Counted from the first letter of the stretch, positions 39,210-52,419 are shown. The stretch: DNA of 64,000 bases from Norana najaformis (GCA_964023275.1 OZ029925.1:10099719-10163718), one strand, 5' to 3'. Translations and numbers: made by a program. The notes: a model not told the origin generated them from the letters alone.

Positions 39210-39292
39210 TTGCACACGTTTTTATAGCGACCGTATAGCCTCGATCCTAACGGTGAGATCCTTCACCACCGGTACACGCCATTTAAGGAGCA
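39210..39292 (-). repeat. SINE-A 3' end, reversed, abutting LINE-A
   Basis: TTTTATAGCGACCGTATAGCC, GGTGAGATCCTTCACCACCGG, CGCCATTTAAGG; it is joined directly to the LINE-A segment at 39293. Confidence 0.75.
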
Positions 39293-39733
39293 TATTACCC
39301 CTGTGCTTAAATCTTTGCATTGGCTTCCTGTTCGGCAAAGGATTTGTTTCAAATTGGGGCTTACAGTTTATAAAACATTGAACTGTGGCCAACCACAATA
39401 CTTAAAATCAGTCCTTATTCCCAAGACTTACCATTATTCAGCAAGGTCGTCTGATTGTGTTTCTCTGGTCATACCTTGGACTAGAACTATTCTGGGTAAA
39501 CGGGCTTTTCAGTTCCTGGACCTAAATTTTGGAACTCCCTTCCTGTGTCTGTTCGTTCTGCTCAGTCGCTTTTGTCATTTCGTTCTCAACTTAAAACATA
39601 CCTTTTTCAAATTGCTTATCCACCGTAGGCCGCCTCTCTGTCCTGTGGACTGACCTTCTGGATATTGACCTGATTGCAGCTTGGCTATGGTGCGCCATCA
39701 GCCTTGTGCATTAGACACCGGCGCATTAGAAGT
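39293..39733 (+). mobile_element. LINE-A 3' end, second copy
   Basis: Encodes LKSLHWLPVRQRICFKLGLT and VIPWTRTILGKRAFQFLD, typical of the region after the reverse transcriptase core, then frameshifts. It ends in the GCGCCATCAGCC...GACACCGGCGC tail, followed directly by the (TTC)n tract, which may be the element's own simple-repeat tail. Confidence 0.85.
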
Positions 39734-40012
<279 letters not shown>

Positions 40013-40124
40013 TACGAACTGTTATGTAGGATATTGCCATATTTTCACCATATATTCTACATATGACGTGGGTTAGGGTTGTGTTCCGAGGCGTATTAAT
40101 TCTTAAGTTTAAATGCCAAGTAAT

Positions 40125-40345
40125 AAATCGTAATCGTAATTCTGAGATTTCTACAGCGCCCAACGAAAGCCGCGCCGCGGGGACCAGCTTACTCACAGGC
40201 GCTCAGTCAAAACAAAATCGATAGGCAAAAGTCAAGATCCAAAAGTCAGACTGAGAGACAGCGTGGCAGCTACAAGGTGGTGGTGTTTGGGGTTGGACAG
40301 GAGAGAGGTAAGAGGAAGAAGGGGTGCCAGGGTAAAAAACCGCTA
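40125..40345 (-). repeat. LINE-B 3' tail, reversed
   Basis: AGATTTCTACAGCGCCCAACG, GGGACCAGCTTACTCACAGG, CAGTCAAAACAAAATCGATAGG: reverse complement of the LINE-B end at 53700-53812. Confidence 0.82.
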
Positions 40346-40620
40346 AACTCCAGTGTCCACCTTACCCACCGAAAGACGAAGTTTCTTGAATGAAACCCGA
40401 TCTCCAAATGGACGTCTTGAGACTTTTGACTTTTCTACCGGGGTAATCTGCTGGTAATCTAATTCCAGTTTTGCCTATTTTGTTATTTCAATAGATTAGT
40501 TCTTTACACATGGAATTTGCGCAATAATTTATTGTATATTCGGAGTTTTCCAGTGACCTTGTTTGTGTTTCGGAGTTATTTGTTGATTGCGCAGTAGATT
40601 TCGAGTGTTTATTAGGGTAT

Positions 40621-40682
40621 TTGCGCCATTGGTTGATGCCTCGTGCATTACACACCGGCGCTCTAGAAGTTTCTAACTAATA
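40621..40682 (+). repeat. LINE-A tail fragment
   Basis: GCGCCATTGGTTGATGCCTCG, GCATTACACACCGGCGCTC. The two GCGCC/GGCGC ends are complementary and could form a hairpin. Confidence 0.72.
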
Positions 40683-40953
40683 ATAATATTTGATTGCGCG
40701 TGATCGAAGAGTTCACCAATCTGGACCAGTCTACCTATAAAGGGTGGACAGGTTTCCACCTAGACATTGTTGAGCCTCCGACCTACGTAAACCATCTACA
40801 TCTGGGAAATCTTGATTCAGTGAAGAAATGGAGTCTGGAGTGGCGTCCGCCGTCAATGTGGGAGAGGTTTACGACTCACCGGCTGACTGGTGATAAATCC
40901 CGGTCTTGCCCAGAGCTCACACACAGTAGGCCTAGTCTAGGTCTGGATGATGC

Positions 40954-41103
40954 CAGTGGCGTAGCTAGCCTTCCGAAGGCCCTTGTGCAAACTGAACTTT
41001 CGCTATCTTGCTTTAATTAACTGAGCAACCAGGCTTTGGCCTCTTGGGGCCCAGGCGGCCCCCTGGCCTTTGTGATTTGCACAAGCCTATTGCTACGCCC
41101 CTT
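40954..41103. mobile_element. hAT-like MITE candidate
   Basis: Starts CAGTGGCGTAGCTAGCC and ends GCTACGCCCCTT, so the ends are inverted repeats around GGCGTAGC. CAGTGGCGTAGC-type ends are common in hAT-derived elements (recalled). 150 bases, no coding capacity. Confidence 0.5.
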
Positions 41104-41634
41104 GATGGTGGATCCAGGCAGACCGAAGGCGAAATCAGATCTCTGTACTGAAGCCAATATCCCCCTATAGGTCAAATGGCGTTATGGGTGCAAGAAAGAT
41201 CAGCTTATCATCCTGTGATCGCTTGAAAGTTTAGCGTTGTTTATCTGAATTCAGCTGATTAGTTGGTGTATATTTATCGAAAATGACAAAATCACATGCT
41301 GATTACGGATATCTATTTCAAGTTCATTATTTATTATTAATGAGTCACAATCGCGACTGGAAAATGACGAGTTTAAACTAATACTCGAGAAGCAACCAGC
41401 ACATTGAAACGTGATAAGCTAGACATGTTTTTCATATCTCCAGCACAAATGTCTGAATATGCTATAGCGAATTTATAAAGTACACCGTTAGCTTTGCCGC
41501 CAGTTAACACCTTGCTGTATTGCAGTAACTGATAACAAAATCGACCCGTTTAGTAGTGAATAAGAAGAGCCATATTAACCTCTGAAAGCCATCTGCAGAT
41601 TTAATCATAATCTGCAGGGAAACGGAGAATGGTA

Positions 41635-41835
41635 ATTTAGAGAGTTCTAAAGCGCCAACGAAAGCTGCACCGCGGGGACCAAATTATTCACAGGCGCTCA
41701 GTCAAAACAAAATCGATAGGCAAAAGGGTTCGGTTCAAGATCGAAAAGTGAGACGGAGAGACAGCTATGGGTGGTGGTGTTTGAGGATTGAGAGGAGAGA
41801 GGGATAAGAGGAAGGATAGTTTCTGTGAAAGAGGA
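41635..41835 (-). repeat. LINE-B 3' tail, reversed
   Basis: GAGTTCTAAAGCGCCAACGAA, CAGGCGCTCAGTCAAAACAA, AATCGATAGGCAAAAGGG, then a GGTGGTGGTGTTTGAGGATTG stretch shared with 40260-40330. Confidence 0.82.
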
Positions 41836-42032
41836 TTGTTTTCAGTTTCGAGTGAAAGGTCAAAGCAGAAATTGCAAGCGTTGGAAATATATAAGCAGTG
41901 TCTGGAGGATATCAGTGTTAAAACAGCTTCATAAAAAACGAAAAAAATAAGTTGCTAACACTTCACACCCAAGGCTACCTCTTTAAGACTTCTACTATTG
42001 TAATAAAACGTACATATCCGTAAAATGAACAT

Positions 42033-42037
<5 letters not shown>

Positions 42038-42064
<27 letters not shown>
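42038..42064. repeat. (AT)n microsatellite
   Basis: Short AT tract. Confidence 0.9.
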
Positions 42065-42481
42065 TTCATATAATTCCATCTTGTTTTATATATATTCACA
42101 GTATATACGTAGAATTAAATTACTTTCTTTTGCCTACGTAAACATTGGCTGAAGGAAGACATTGAAATGTAAATTGTAAATAACTATCATATAATAATAA
42201 TCTCTTATAAGAAGAAATAAAACAATGTCAGTGGGATCGGCTAAACATTGCAAATTGCTGTACACGTCAATGCAAAATAAAAACTTCAGCAGTTATGGTA
42301 CTTTTTAAAACGACTAAGAAAAGATCATCCAGCTTATTCATTAAGTATTAAGTGAAAATCCTGCTGATTTTATACATTGTTTTTCTTTGTATGCAAATGA
42401 TCATTTATAAGGCACCTTTTTCCAATCTTCCTCCTCTCTCTTCATCATATGACCATACCATCTCAACCTGGCTTCTCATAT

Positions 42482-42701
<220 letters not shown>

Positions 42702-43189
42702 ACTGAAGAAACAACATCACCGAAAGACTTCTGCTAATCAGCAAACTTCATCATTAATCAAACCTAACATTGTATTCTGGAAACTGGTTTTGCCAGTCAT
42801 GCCAAAAAGCCATCTGCAGCTTAAACATGGCAAATTTGATCAAATATTAGGCAAAACATTAGTAAAAGCGACTCAATACACAAATATTGGTTAATAAGTC
42901 AATATACATATTCAGTATTGTCCACGATTTTTAACGATGATACATAAGGCATTAATCAATACAATGACACCACGACACTTGAGACTCGTTAAAAACTGAG
43001 TTCTTTTACTTTGAGGTCACACTAATGTTTCAATTTAAAAAATGCTAAAAATCTAAAAAATAAAAATTGCATTGAACAAAGTTTGTTTCAAGCATTAAAT
43101 AAACATTACGCTTTTGTTAAAAGGAAACCAAGGAAGCAACACCTGTACTCATATAAATAAAAAGTCATCAAGAAACTGATGGACACCGC

Positions 43190-46100
43190 TCAGCCAAAAA
43201 GCAGATCAGACTTTGGTGTTTGCTGGTCAACTTCCACACACTGTTTCTTGTCATCTGGAATCTGCTGTGACAAGGGAACGAGTCCCAGAAGAAGGACGTG
43301 GCGCTGGTAGGCCTTGGAAGCGCGGAATAGCGTGTCCGTCCCGTGGAGACGATCCAGAACGCCGAGCATTCCAAAGTTGTTCACAAATCTGGAAAGCAAA
43401 GCACACCCACAACTGAAAGACATCGGATCAACAACCACCTGTATGGTGATGATACATTGCTCTAGATAAACACCCAAGTAAGCACTTGCAACCCATTCTA
43501 TTCGATCAAGGTTTTGTGTTGTCAGGTCGGGAGAATCTCTGATGAGTTCCTCCTGAAGTAGCACTATATAAATTCACAATTACAATTATCCATTTAAAGG
43601 ACATGACGGACGCCATAGCTCGACTGTATTTCTTTGTTGAATACATTCGTAACTTGTACAATCTGGAACCAAATGAAGACCAAATTGATCTGGTGCTGCA
43701 CCAAAACCAGCATTCGGAGGCTTGTGAACATGCATGCAAATTTCCAACATAGGATCATACCTCATCTCACCAGCATCAGGCATCAGCTACCTTGTCATTG
43801 TTGCTTGGAATGGAGCAACACATCAACAAGGTAACCCAAATGTGCCTCTACCACCTGCATCACCTGAAATATGTTCAGTGCCTCCAATATCAAAAGTAGC
43901 CAACAACCATATTTCTGCATTCATCATCTAACAGTTGTCCTGCAGGTCAATTGTTGTGCTCACGTTTGTGCCCGAGATACAAGATCCATCAAATTCTAGA
44001 ATCAATCTCCGGAAGTGCACTTGCAGAGGGCATGTAAGCAACATATAAGATTTACCTGTAACTTTTCTTCATACTTCATTACACCGGAGCCACTGAATTT
44101 TTTAGATTAGATTAGACTAACTCTGAGCAACAGCAATTACATTAGGTTAGATTAACTGTCGTACTTGTAATGATGAAAGTCATGGGCTTCAGGTGATGGA
44201 AGGAATGGAAAATGATATCCACAGTGAGAGATGGTGGTGGAGACAATGGCCAGTGTGTACCACATGATCGCTGTTGCAATGTGAGACCCCATCAGAAAAG
44301 GACCAAGAGTAGGTGGCAGAAGGTTGCTGAAGATGTGTTCAATTGGATGAGCGTATATGGATGTCACTCCAACTGGGGCTGTCCACTCGTGATGCTTCTT
44401 ATGAATGCTACGATAGAGCATTGGCTGATGCAACAGCCTACAACAGATTAACGAAAATATGACACATTATTATTATAAACTTTATAATGTGCATAAAGTG
44501 ACACAGAAATGTTAATCTGATGTGAGAAATTAACAGATTTTACATTGTAACATGTAATACATATACTACATTGTAATTGTAACAGTGTCTTTCACAAGTC
44601 CTCTACTGTGGCTGTCATATTATCAGTCAGATGGAAGGTGTGGCATTACAGCTCTGTTATTAGTATTATTATTAAATAGTAACTTCTATGGCACAGTTGT
44701 TTACTCCACAAGGCATCAAATGATGGCACACAAAAATCAAGCTACCTATTGTATCAATTTCCAGGTCAGTCCAGTAAGACAGTCTGTGGGGTAAGCCTGC
44801 TGAAAGATGTAACTCTTGAGTTAATATCATATACGTACATTTATTAAGGTGCACATGTGCACACACACCAAGGCATAACTCCATTAAATGCATACTATAT
44901 TTTAATGAAAATCTTATTTAAAAATTAATACCAAAATAAAAAACCTGTGGCTATAGTAGAATATGACTTCTTCAATGAGAGTAAATATGACCAGCTCAAA
45001 GACAACCCAGTGGAAGGTTGGCAGTTCAGGTCCAAAGCTACAGCCGCGCCACTTCATGGCTCGAAAACACAGCAACATGAATGGCATCGAGATTACGAGC
45101 TGGTTGAACAGAACCAGCAGAACCGCCGAACACAGCTTGTTTTTGTCCACCTGGAGTTAGAAGTTCAACAACAAGCAAGTCACATGCACCATACTTTAAA
45201 TTACACCTCAATACAACACAACCTTCTTCTTGGGTGGTTCTTGATATGGCTTCCATAAACAGCATAATAATGCATTCTGGAGCACTTTCTGAGCAGTTTC
45301 TTTAAATGCATGTAAGAAAGAGTGTTACCAGTACCTTTTTTACCTTGTCTAATTACACTTGTGTCATTCAGCTCCAAAAAGAAACTTTGGGGTTAAATGG
45401 CCTTCATTTTATCACTTCACCTTCTGTGAAACTGAGCTTGGGAGACAATGACCCTCATTTTAGTCCAGACATCATAATTGGCTGGTAATTATCAGGACAA
45501 CTAATACTAAACCTATATTTCCATGTTCACATGAAGCACCAAAGTCTGGCTCTTGCATACAGTGGTGGAATGCAGACAGCCACAACGTGAGTCTTTCTAC
45601 TATGAAAAACAGGGCTGGGTATTTAAAGATTTATTTTCACTAAGAGCACCATTAAATTGGTTTACATTTAAATACATACCAGTCAATCTCTAGGTATGTC
45701 ACCAAGACACTGCAAATGATTCAACTGATAAACAAATACCAACACTGAAGTCGTATAAAAGGCCCCATATTAAGCCCCATGCAAGACATATAGGAACATT
45801 TCTACTAGCAAATGCAGAGAAAATTACAATAATTTTATGAGATTTAAAAAAGGCATTATGGAAAGCCGTCATTTTCCACTGATACCTTCCAGAGATTGAT
45901 AAGTCACAGCTACTCAGGTCACATACCTACCATTCACGATCTTCAAGCTGACCAGAATTAAACGTCTTACCCTTCAGCCATTTTCCAAATGATAAACTAA
46001 TAAGCTTTATGATTACCGGTCTGTTTTTGTCTTCTTGAATTTTATACTTCAACAGAAATTGTGGCCAACCAGTCAGATCCAAGACCATGAGAAAACCACT

Positions 46101-47359
46101 GAATCCCCAAAATGCAGTATTGACAACAATAAATGTGCCTGAAAAACGATGACAATCATAAAATGAATAAAGAAATTATGAAAGACAAATTATTTAAAAC
46201 AGTAAAAATGCACTTACATCAAGAAAAAATTTTGGTTTAAAAATAACTTTATACTCACTTTTTTCCACTTTGCTATGGCTATGACTTATTTCTGAAACTA
46301 ATAAAATTTCAGACGATCTATTCAAAAATTTCTCATTCAATGGAAAATGCACATAAACATACATAAAAAAGGTTTTTCAGTAGACAAATTTCAAAATTAT
46401 TTGGACATATTAAGTAATTCTCACGTGCATTGCTTACCCCAAATAGCAAGAGCCATCTCGTCCCCACTGAACAGCAAATAGATGCACTCCCACTTGCTCT
46501 GCCAGTAACTTCCAGACGCTCCCCAGAAGTGCTGAACATGCCTGAATCATGGCATTAATTCATAAAACAATCATATCTTAAATCTAGATTCTAATCAAAT
46601 AAAAATGATCTAATTCATCAGCCTCTGAACTTGATTTTCTGATAGAGTTAACTCATTAATAAACACAAATACAACTGCATTTGACATTGCCCTCCTTCAA
46701 GAATTCATAAGTGCACTCATCACTGAACAGCTGTGCTTGAATTATGGACAGAGGAATAACTACAGTCATTGCAGAAGGAGCTTTTAACAACACTTCAAAA
46801 ATCAAGCTAATTCTCTTGCCCAATTGTCTTAATAATTTGAAGGTCACTACGGCACATGAGCAGCACAACAATGGATATTTCATTCCTTAAAAATGTTGCA
46901 ACATTTCAACATTGTAAACACCTACATATTTATGATCTAACCATACAATAATCAAAACTTTACTTATATACTTGTAATTTTAAATCAGTAAATTAACAAA
47001 TAATACAATTTGGCAGTTAATTGCAATCCTACTATTCAATGATGTAACTAAATCATGACAAACAGTGTTTAAGCAGCATGTTTAACCAATCAAAATTTGC
47101 CTGCAAGACAGCAAATTCAATACCAAGTGATGCTGTTTCTGGCTGCAATGAAGATCACCAGCGCTGTTCCAATCACGAAAAGTGATATGCGAATTGAGTC
47201 CCACAGCTGTCGAATATCTGCGATAATATTCCTTGGAATGGACATTTTAACAGATACATCCTTCTTTCTTACAGAGAGAGACAACATGCTCTCGGAATTC
47301 TCCGACTCCAAATTCTCTGATTCCTCAGCATTGTGAGGTAGGTCTCGGAGTGCCGACAT
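43190..47359 (-). CDS. FAXDC2: FAXDC2, fatty acid hydroxylase domain-containing protein 2, 6 exons
   Basis: Integral ER membrane protein of the di-iron fatty acid hydroxylase / sterol C4-methyl oxidase superfamily. Exons in transcript order: 47359-47124, 46541-46438, 46138-46017, 45150-44945, 44437-44165, 43388-43190. Phases agree: 1140 nt, 379 residues plus TGA (human protein 333). The three histidine boxes are complete: HRLLH (222-226), HKKHH (235-239) and HDFHH (308-312), which would bind two irons. The blocks HHEWTAPVGV, YAHPIEH, ISHCGYHFPFLPSPE and LHGTDTLF follow the FAXDC2 pattern. Hydrophobic segments lie near residues 60-77, 118-140 and in the HWVVFELVIFTLIEEVIFYY region. The acceptor at 46542 (not the AG seven bases later) and the donor at 44164 (TACAA|gtacga) are needed to keep the frame. 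The first exon adds about 45 polar residues before the first membrane segment. Confidence 0.95.
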
Positions 47360-48324
47360 TTCTAAGATTAACAAAGAAGCGATACAAGATTCCAGACTGA
47401 GAAGTCAAAATTAAATGTAATCAAACATTTATATAGCTCCTTTCAAGAGACTTTCATCATACTCCAGTTCTAGTTGGACTGCTATACTGGCAAAGTATCA
47501 GTTATTCTCTAGGGGTTTTCATAATGCAATCCCACAGAAAATACATTGCATGAAGCTCATCTCTGACAAGTCCTACATAATTCTATTTGCTCAACTTAAT
47601 ATTCAAGGCAAGATACACAATGACAGACTACAGCATTCCAGATTTTGTGCACCTATTTTAAATATTCTACCACTTACCAGTCATAATTTTTAAATGCTCA
47701 GTCAAAGAAATGTTATACAGTTCCCAGCTGTGAAACTGACTGCCAGAACTGCTCAACAAAATGACAGAGGCTTATAAAAACAAGTGTTATTATTGTAAAT
47801 CATATGACTGCGTGGGGATATGCCTTTAGGCCAGATCACTCAGCTGTGTACAAAACCTGATTCTGACCTCTCCAACCGAACTTCGTACAGGTTGGTAGCT
47901 GGTAAACAAGTTATTCGTCAGCTTGGCCTACATTGATCGCAATGTACCGCCCAACGCACATGCCAAATGGACGCGCCTACATAATGCATTTAAATAAACA
48001 GCCCTCACTGATCCTGCCTATCTAGCAGTGTGTGCCCCTCTCGAACTGACGTACCAGTATTTAGTACACAAGGCCTTGGCTGCTAGTTCAATTCGGTGTA
48101 ATCGAACGCAGGTCAGCTATATATAGGAATGGGGAATTCGGACGTTACAAAATTTAAATACGAAATTTACAAAAATTTCTAGTCGATTTTCGGCATTGAT
48201 GTGCTTGTAAACAAATCACTGCATATAATAAAATGTTTATTTGATGAACTTGATTAATTCTTACATAGCAACACCGCGGGAAAGGGACAATGTATCAATT
48301 ACTTTCTGGGGTGCTTCGTATTTG

Positions 48325-48570
48325 TAAACTCGAGATTTCTATAGCGCTCGCATTCAGCTAAGTCGCGGGAACCTACTTATTCATAGGTGCCCAGATGGCA
48401 AGATGGCTACAGTATATGGTGTTTAGAATTAGAGAGACGAGAGAGATAATGGGAAGAACAGAAATCAAGATGGGATATGTGGAAAATGCGTGTTTTTATT
48501 TTGAGTGAATGATTACGCAGAGATTGCAAGAGGTGCAATGTTGGTGAGATAGCGAGAGAAAGTAGAGCTC
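48325..48570 (-). repeat. LINE-B 3' tail, reversed
   Basis: AAACTCGAGATTTCTATAGCG, CTAAGTCGCGGGAACCTACTT, then GGTGTTTAGAATTAGAGAGACG; reverse of the LINE-B end, in the region upstream of both FAXDC2 and the HARBI1-like gene. Confidence 0.78.
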
Positions 48571-48846
48571 TACATACTACCAAAATAACTACCACATGCA
48601 CAGCGCCAGAAAATCCGTGAGTGTTGGATCACCCTTCTAAGCATTGTTTTCCAAGTGGATGCGTGCTAAACGCAAATCGAAAATACAGTTATTAGCACAC
48701 AAGCAGGGATTTATATATAAATAATATATAAAACATCACAAGCTATATAAATGTATTTGTTTTTTTGTTTAGGTTTATGCAATGACATTGATTATAAAAA
48801 TTATTTTATATTTTAGATTATTAATTGTTTTACTCATAATTATACG

Positions 48847-48882
48847 GTCACCTATTTGTAATCCATGATGCAAATAGGTGAC
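48847..48882. repeat. 12-bp perfect inverted repeat beside the assembly gap
   Basis: GTCACCTATTTG (48847-48858), a 12-base loop, then CAAATAGGTGAC (48871-48882). Confidence 0.9.
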
Positions 48883-48895
48883 ATTCGTAGCGGAA

Positions 48896-48905
48896 NNNNN
48901 NNNNN
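48896..48905. other. Assembly gap (10 N)
   Basis: Ten consecutive N. A fixed length of ten suggests a placeholder of unknown true size rather than a measured gap. It lies 14 bases after an inverted repeat, which may be why the assembly breaks here. Confidence 0.99.
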
Positions 48906-49046
48906 GACGTGCATAATTTATATTCGTTTAGTCTCACCAAGGTAGATAATTCAGAGATAAAACGAAGTACTGTAATCTTTTTCTTTTCCAAAACAGGTAT
49001 TTTGGTTGCATTGAAGAACAGGATATTTTAAGACATGATGTGAGAT

Positions 49047-52000
49047 ATGGACAGCATAGGCATACACAGGTAAACTCGTGCAAAAGTCAAAAATGCCTTC
49101 TTAGGTGACATTGACATTGAAGAATTAAGAGCGTTGTCATTACCATATATTGTTATTGATAAAATAGTTAAACTTGGCTAGATCCAAGTAAGAGTTTTAT
49201 TGAAAAGTTGCTAAATAGTTGTTTGATTACATTACATCTAATTCCGTGCTTTCAGGCTAAAAACTTACATCGCTTTCATTACATGTAATTCTCTGCATTC
49301 AGGCTAGCAGCAAGCACACCAAATTCCGCCTTGGCTTTCTTGTTTGTGTCTGCACAACTTCATCAGGACACTATGTGAAAATCCTCATTGACTCAGGCTG
49401 AGATTTGCTGTCTTCATAACACATGCAATGACTGATGATTGGAATAAACTGTCATTTTTACATATACAAGACTAAATTGATTCTGACTGTGATACGTTTA
49501 GGTTAGGTGTCGAGTGATATATTAAATTTGTTGTTTCAGAAGAAAGGTTGTGGCTGTTGTTGCTGCTGGTGATATGTTCTTCAATGATAACACTGAACAT
49601 GAAGACGATTACACCAGATGCAATGGAAATCACCTGGCTAAAGTTTTATTAGCGGGCTGTTTGGTACAGAGTCAAACGCCAGTGGTCACTATTTGCCATG
49701 TCAGTAGAATGATCAATGGATACACTGCTGTGGAGTTTAAAAATCACTTTGGGATGACAAGCCATACATTTAATATAATCTTAGGTGGGCTGCAAAACTA
49801 TCAGAAATTTACTGCATGCTAAGTAACTAATTGATTGTTTTTACTAGGCAGTGAATTGAAGTTTTCATAATATTACATATGTACACTAGCCAAGTTCCAA
49901 TGACTAATATCATTCTATTAATGTAATTGCAGTAAGAGTCATTACTGGTAACATCACATGGAAACTGCAAAAGACCAGTTTTAAGCAGTTACTAAATGCA
50001 TGGCCAGATATGCAAATTAAATTTTATGAAAAAGATTTGGCCTGAAAGACTGACAAGAAGCCAAGTGAGGAGAAAGAGCAGACAACATGTTTCTACAAGC
50101 TATCAAAACAGCTCCACAAATTGATTGGAATTTAAAATAATTACCCTTACAGCAACATCTGAGAGGCTAAGGTCAAAGAGCACAACAGCTTGTAAACTTG
50201 GGATCTCGTTCTTTAGCTTATACACTTCCCCATACTTCACTTATGTCTCTATTTACCAGTTGCAATTATGGTAACATGAGATTACGTATGATCTTTCTTA
50301 TATTCATTATTAACAGTCTCCATGGCTGCAGTAGGTTATCTATGGTTACCTCCAGCCAAGTCAGTTGGCCAGGTGGGCATGACATTGGCCTCAACCTCTC
50401 CTAGACCTGAGATTTTTACCTGTCATTTGGCTATTACCCAAAGGTCAGTACAAACATGGTTTCTGTCAGACTCTTGGGGACCTACCAATATCAGGAGCTG
50501 TGAAACAGGTCATAGTGGTACGGAGACTGGTTGCTGTTTCTTTGACACATATCCTGATGCTTCATGTGACATTAGAAACACGTCTAATACCATGGAGCCC
50601 ATAGGAAAAGGTTCCTAGTTGAATAGGAAAATGGTTGTAGTTGAATAAGTGTTGTCCAACTTTCCAGAAAAGCTGTTTTTCCTAATAGTTATTGCTTGAT
50701 TATTATAACTCACTGCATATTTACCCTCTTGTTTCTGCCGTTTTTTTACAGTAATGTTAAAGAAGAGTGGGGTGGTTCCTATGCACACGCATGGAGGACG
50801 TGAGAAAATTGGCGTGGAGAAACATCTCCTGATCACGCTGTGGTACTATACGAGCCAGTCGTCCTACAGGGCGATCAGCGAACGTTTTGGTGTGCGCCAG
50901 TCTTCTGCTTTGGCTGTGGTTCGGCGTGTTACGGAGTGGCTTTGTAGCCTGGCATCGGTTTTCATCCGTTGGCCAAAGGGACAGCGAGTAACAGATGCAG
51001 ATCAGGGTATGAGAATGCAGGCTATGTCTTCTTTGGGTATAATTGGTGTACACATTCTTACAAGGAATTTAGTCTGGAAACTTGTAAACCTCAGTAAACA
51101 TCTATATGTGTTGTTGACTGTTAAGCTGGAGGAGAATCCATTGGTTGGGTTCTGTTTGTGTGAGAGAGACTGCCAGTGGAATCTTTTCCCAGGTGTTCAA
51201 GTGTCATTCACCTGCAGATGAACTTGTCATTCTTAGCAAACTCTAAAATCATTTAGGCTGAGTGGGGAGAACCTTTGAGAGATACTTAGAAGGCACAGTA
51301 TAAATACTAGTTACGTTACAGTACAGTACACAGCGACATTAAAATGATTCATTTAAGACCACTTTAAAACATTAATTTGTGTGTTTTAAATTAGATTTTT
51401 GTTTTCTGCTGTTGATAGGATTTTCTGCTAAAAGTGGCATGGCTGACATAATGGGTGCAATTGGATGCACACACATAACAATTCTTCCACCCAAGTTGCA
51501 CAAAGAGGACTACTGGAATGCCAAGTCTGGACATTCAGTAATTCTCCAGGGGGTGACTACAGCCAACTTGCTCTTTACTGATCTTTATGTTGGAGAGCCA
51601 GGGTCTCTTAGCAATGCTGAAGTCCTGAAACGATCGCCATTGTTCTCGGAAGCAGAAACTAATCGTGTTTCCATGTTTCCAAGCAGGAAGTGCCTCGTGG
51701 GAGATTCTTCTTTTCCTTCCCTGCCATGGCTCATTCCTTCATTTCCAAACTTTGTTAACCTGACTCAACAGGAGGCTGCTTTCAATGAGGTGCATGCATT
51801 GACACGTTCGGCCATTGTGGTTGCGTTCAGTCGCCTGAAGGGCAGGTTCCACCGGCTGAAAAAAGTAATGATGGCTGACGTAAAAGAAGTGCCAAATGTT
51901 GTGATGGCCTGCTGCGTACTCCATAACTTGTGTGAGCTGAATGCAGATGTGCCAAGTGAAACTGCTGCGAACTGTAGGAAAAATGATGGTGAACTCAAAG

Positions 52001-52062
52001 CTAATGTTGGTATTGGCAATGACAGACGAAATGAGTTAATGCAGCAGATGTTCAATCTTTAA
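49047..52062 (+). CDS. HARBI1: HARBI1-like domesticated Harbinger transposase, catalytic triad lost
   Basis: Exons: 49047-49069, 49540-49784, 50752-51006, 51419-52062; phases agree, giving 388 residues plus TAA with no internal stop. The start MDSIGIH splices in frame to RKVVAVVAAGDMFF. Exon 3 has the helix-turn-helix-like part typical of PIF/Harbinger proteins (REKIGVEKHLLITLWYY, SYRAISERFGVRQSS). Exon 4 has the DDE nuclease fold: KSGMADIMGAIGCTHI, GEPGSLSNAEVL, CLVGDSSFPSLPWL, SAIVVAFSRLKGRF, ACCVLHNLCEL. At the three acidic sites the residues are Gly190 (usual Asp), Asn240 (usual Asp) and Val308 (usual Glu), so transposase chemistry should be lost. No terminal inverted repeats were seen around it. 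Length is close to vertebrate HARBI1 (349). Its present role is unknown; the first exon is the least certain part. Confidence 0.88.
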
Positions 52063-52419
52063 CAATCTCATGGCAAAATGCTTACAAATCCTGGTGCTTC
52101 CTGTGAAATCGAAAACATGTTTGACAACCATAAGGAAAAACTTTCTGCTTGTATACTTTATAACTGTTGTCCAGCTTAAACTGAATTATCCTGCATCCTC
52201 TGGTTCAGTATAACTAAAGGAGTTTTGTTGGTAGAAGAATATTCCTCTGATAGCCAGCCATATTCATTATTTCCACAGATGAGCAACATGCAGTTACTAC
52301 CAGTGGAAAAAACTGATCTGCTATGGGTTAATGAACACACATTGGCTGTCTGGGATGTTGCCTAGGAATTGGGTAATTTCACTTTTTGAATCTAAACCAG
52401 TCATCCCATTGGTTAATCA

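Larger units (their letters stand above)
47360..49046. other. Divergent intergenic region between FAXDC2 and HARBI1-like gene, with assembly gap
   Basis: This 1.7 kb must hold the 5' ends of two genes transcribed away from each other. It contains a reverse LINE-B tail (48325-48570), a 12-bp perfect inverted repeat (48847-48882) and the 10-base N run at 48896-48905. No TATA box or clear promoter motif was identified. A possible acceptor before 48991 would make the first HARBI1-like exon longer as 5'UTR. Confidence 0.5.

Noticed and set aside
40694-41020. 108-codon frame between PREB and FAXDC2
   Set aside because: No domain recognised and its end lies in the MITE candidate.
43389-43564. In-frame extension of the last FAXDC2 exon to the left end of its 124-codon frame
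   Set aside because: The acceptor at 43389-43390 restores the family alignment (HHYK|FVNNFG); the extension has no similarity and is intron that happens to be open.
51007-51221. Continuation of the HARBI1-like exon 3 frame past 51006
   Set aside because: Splicing at GATCAGG|gtatga joins exactly to GFSAKSG of the next exon, as in the family; the open extension has no similarity.
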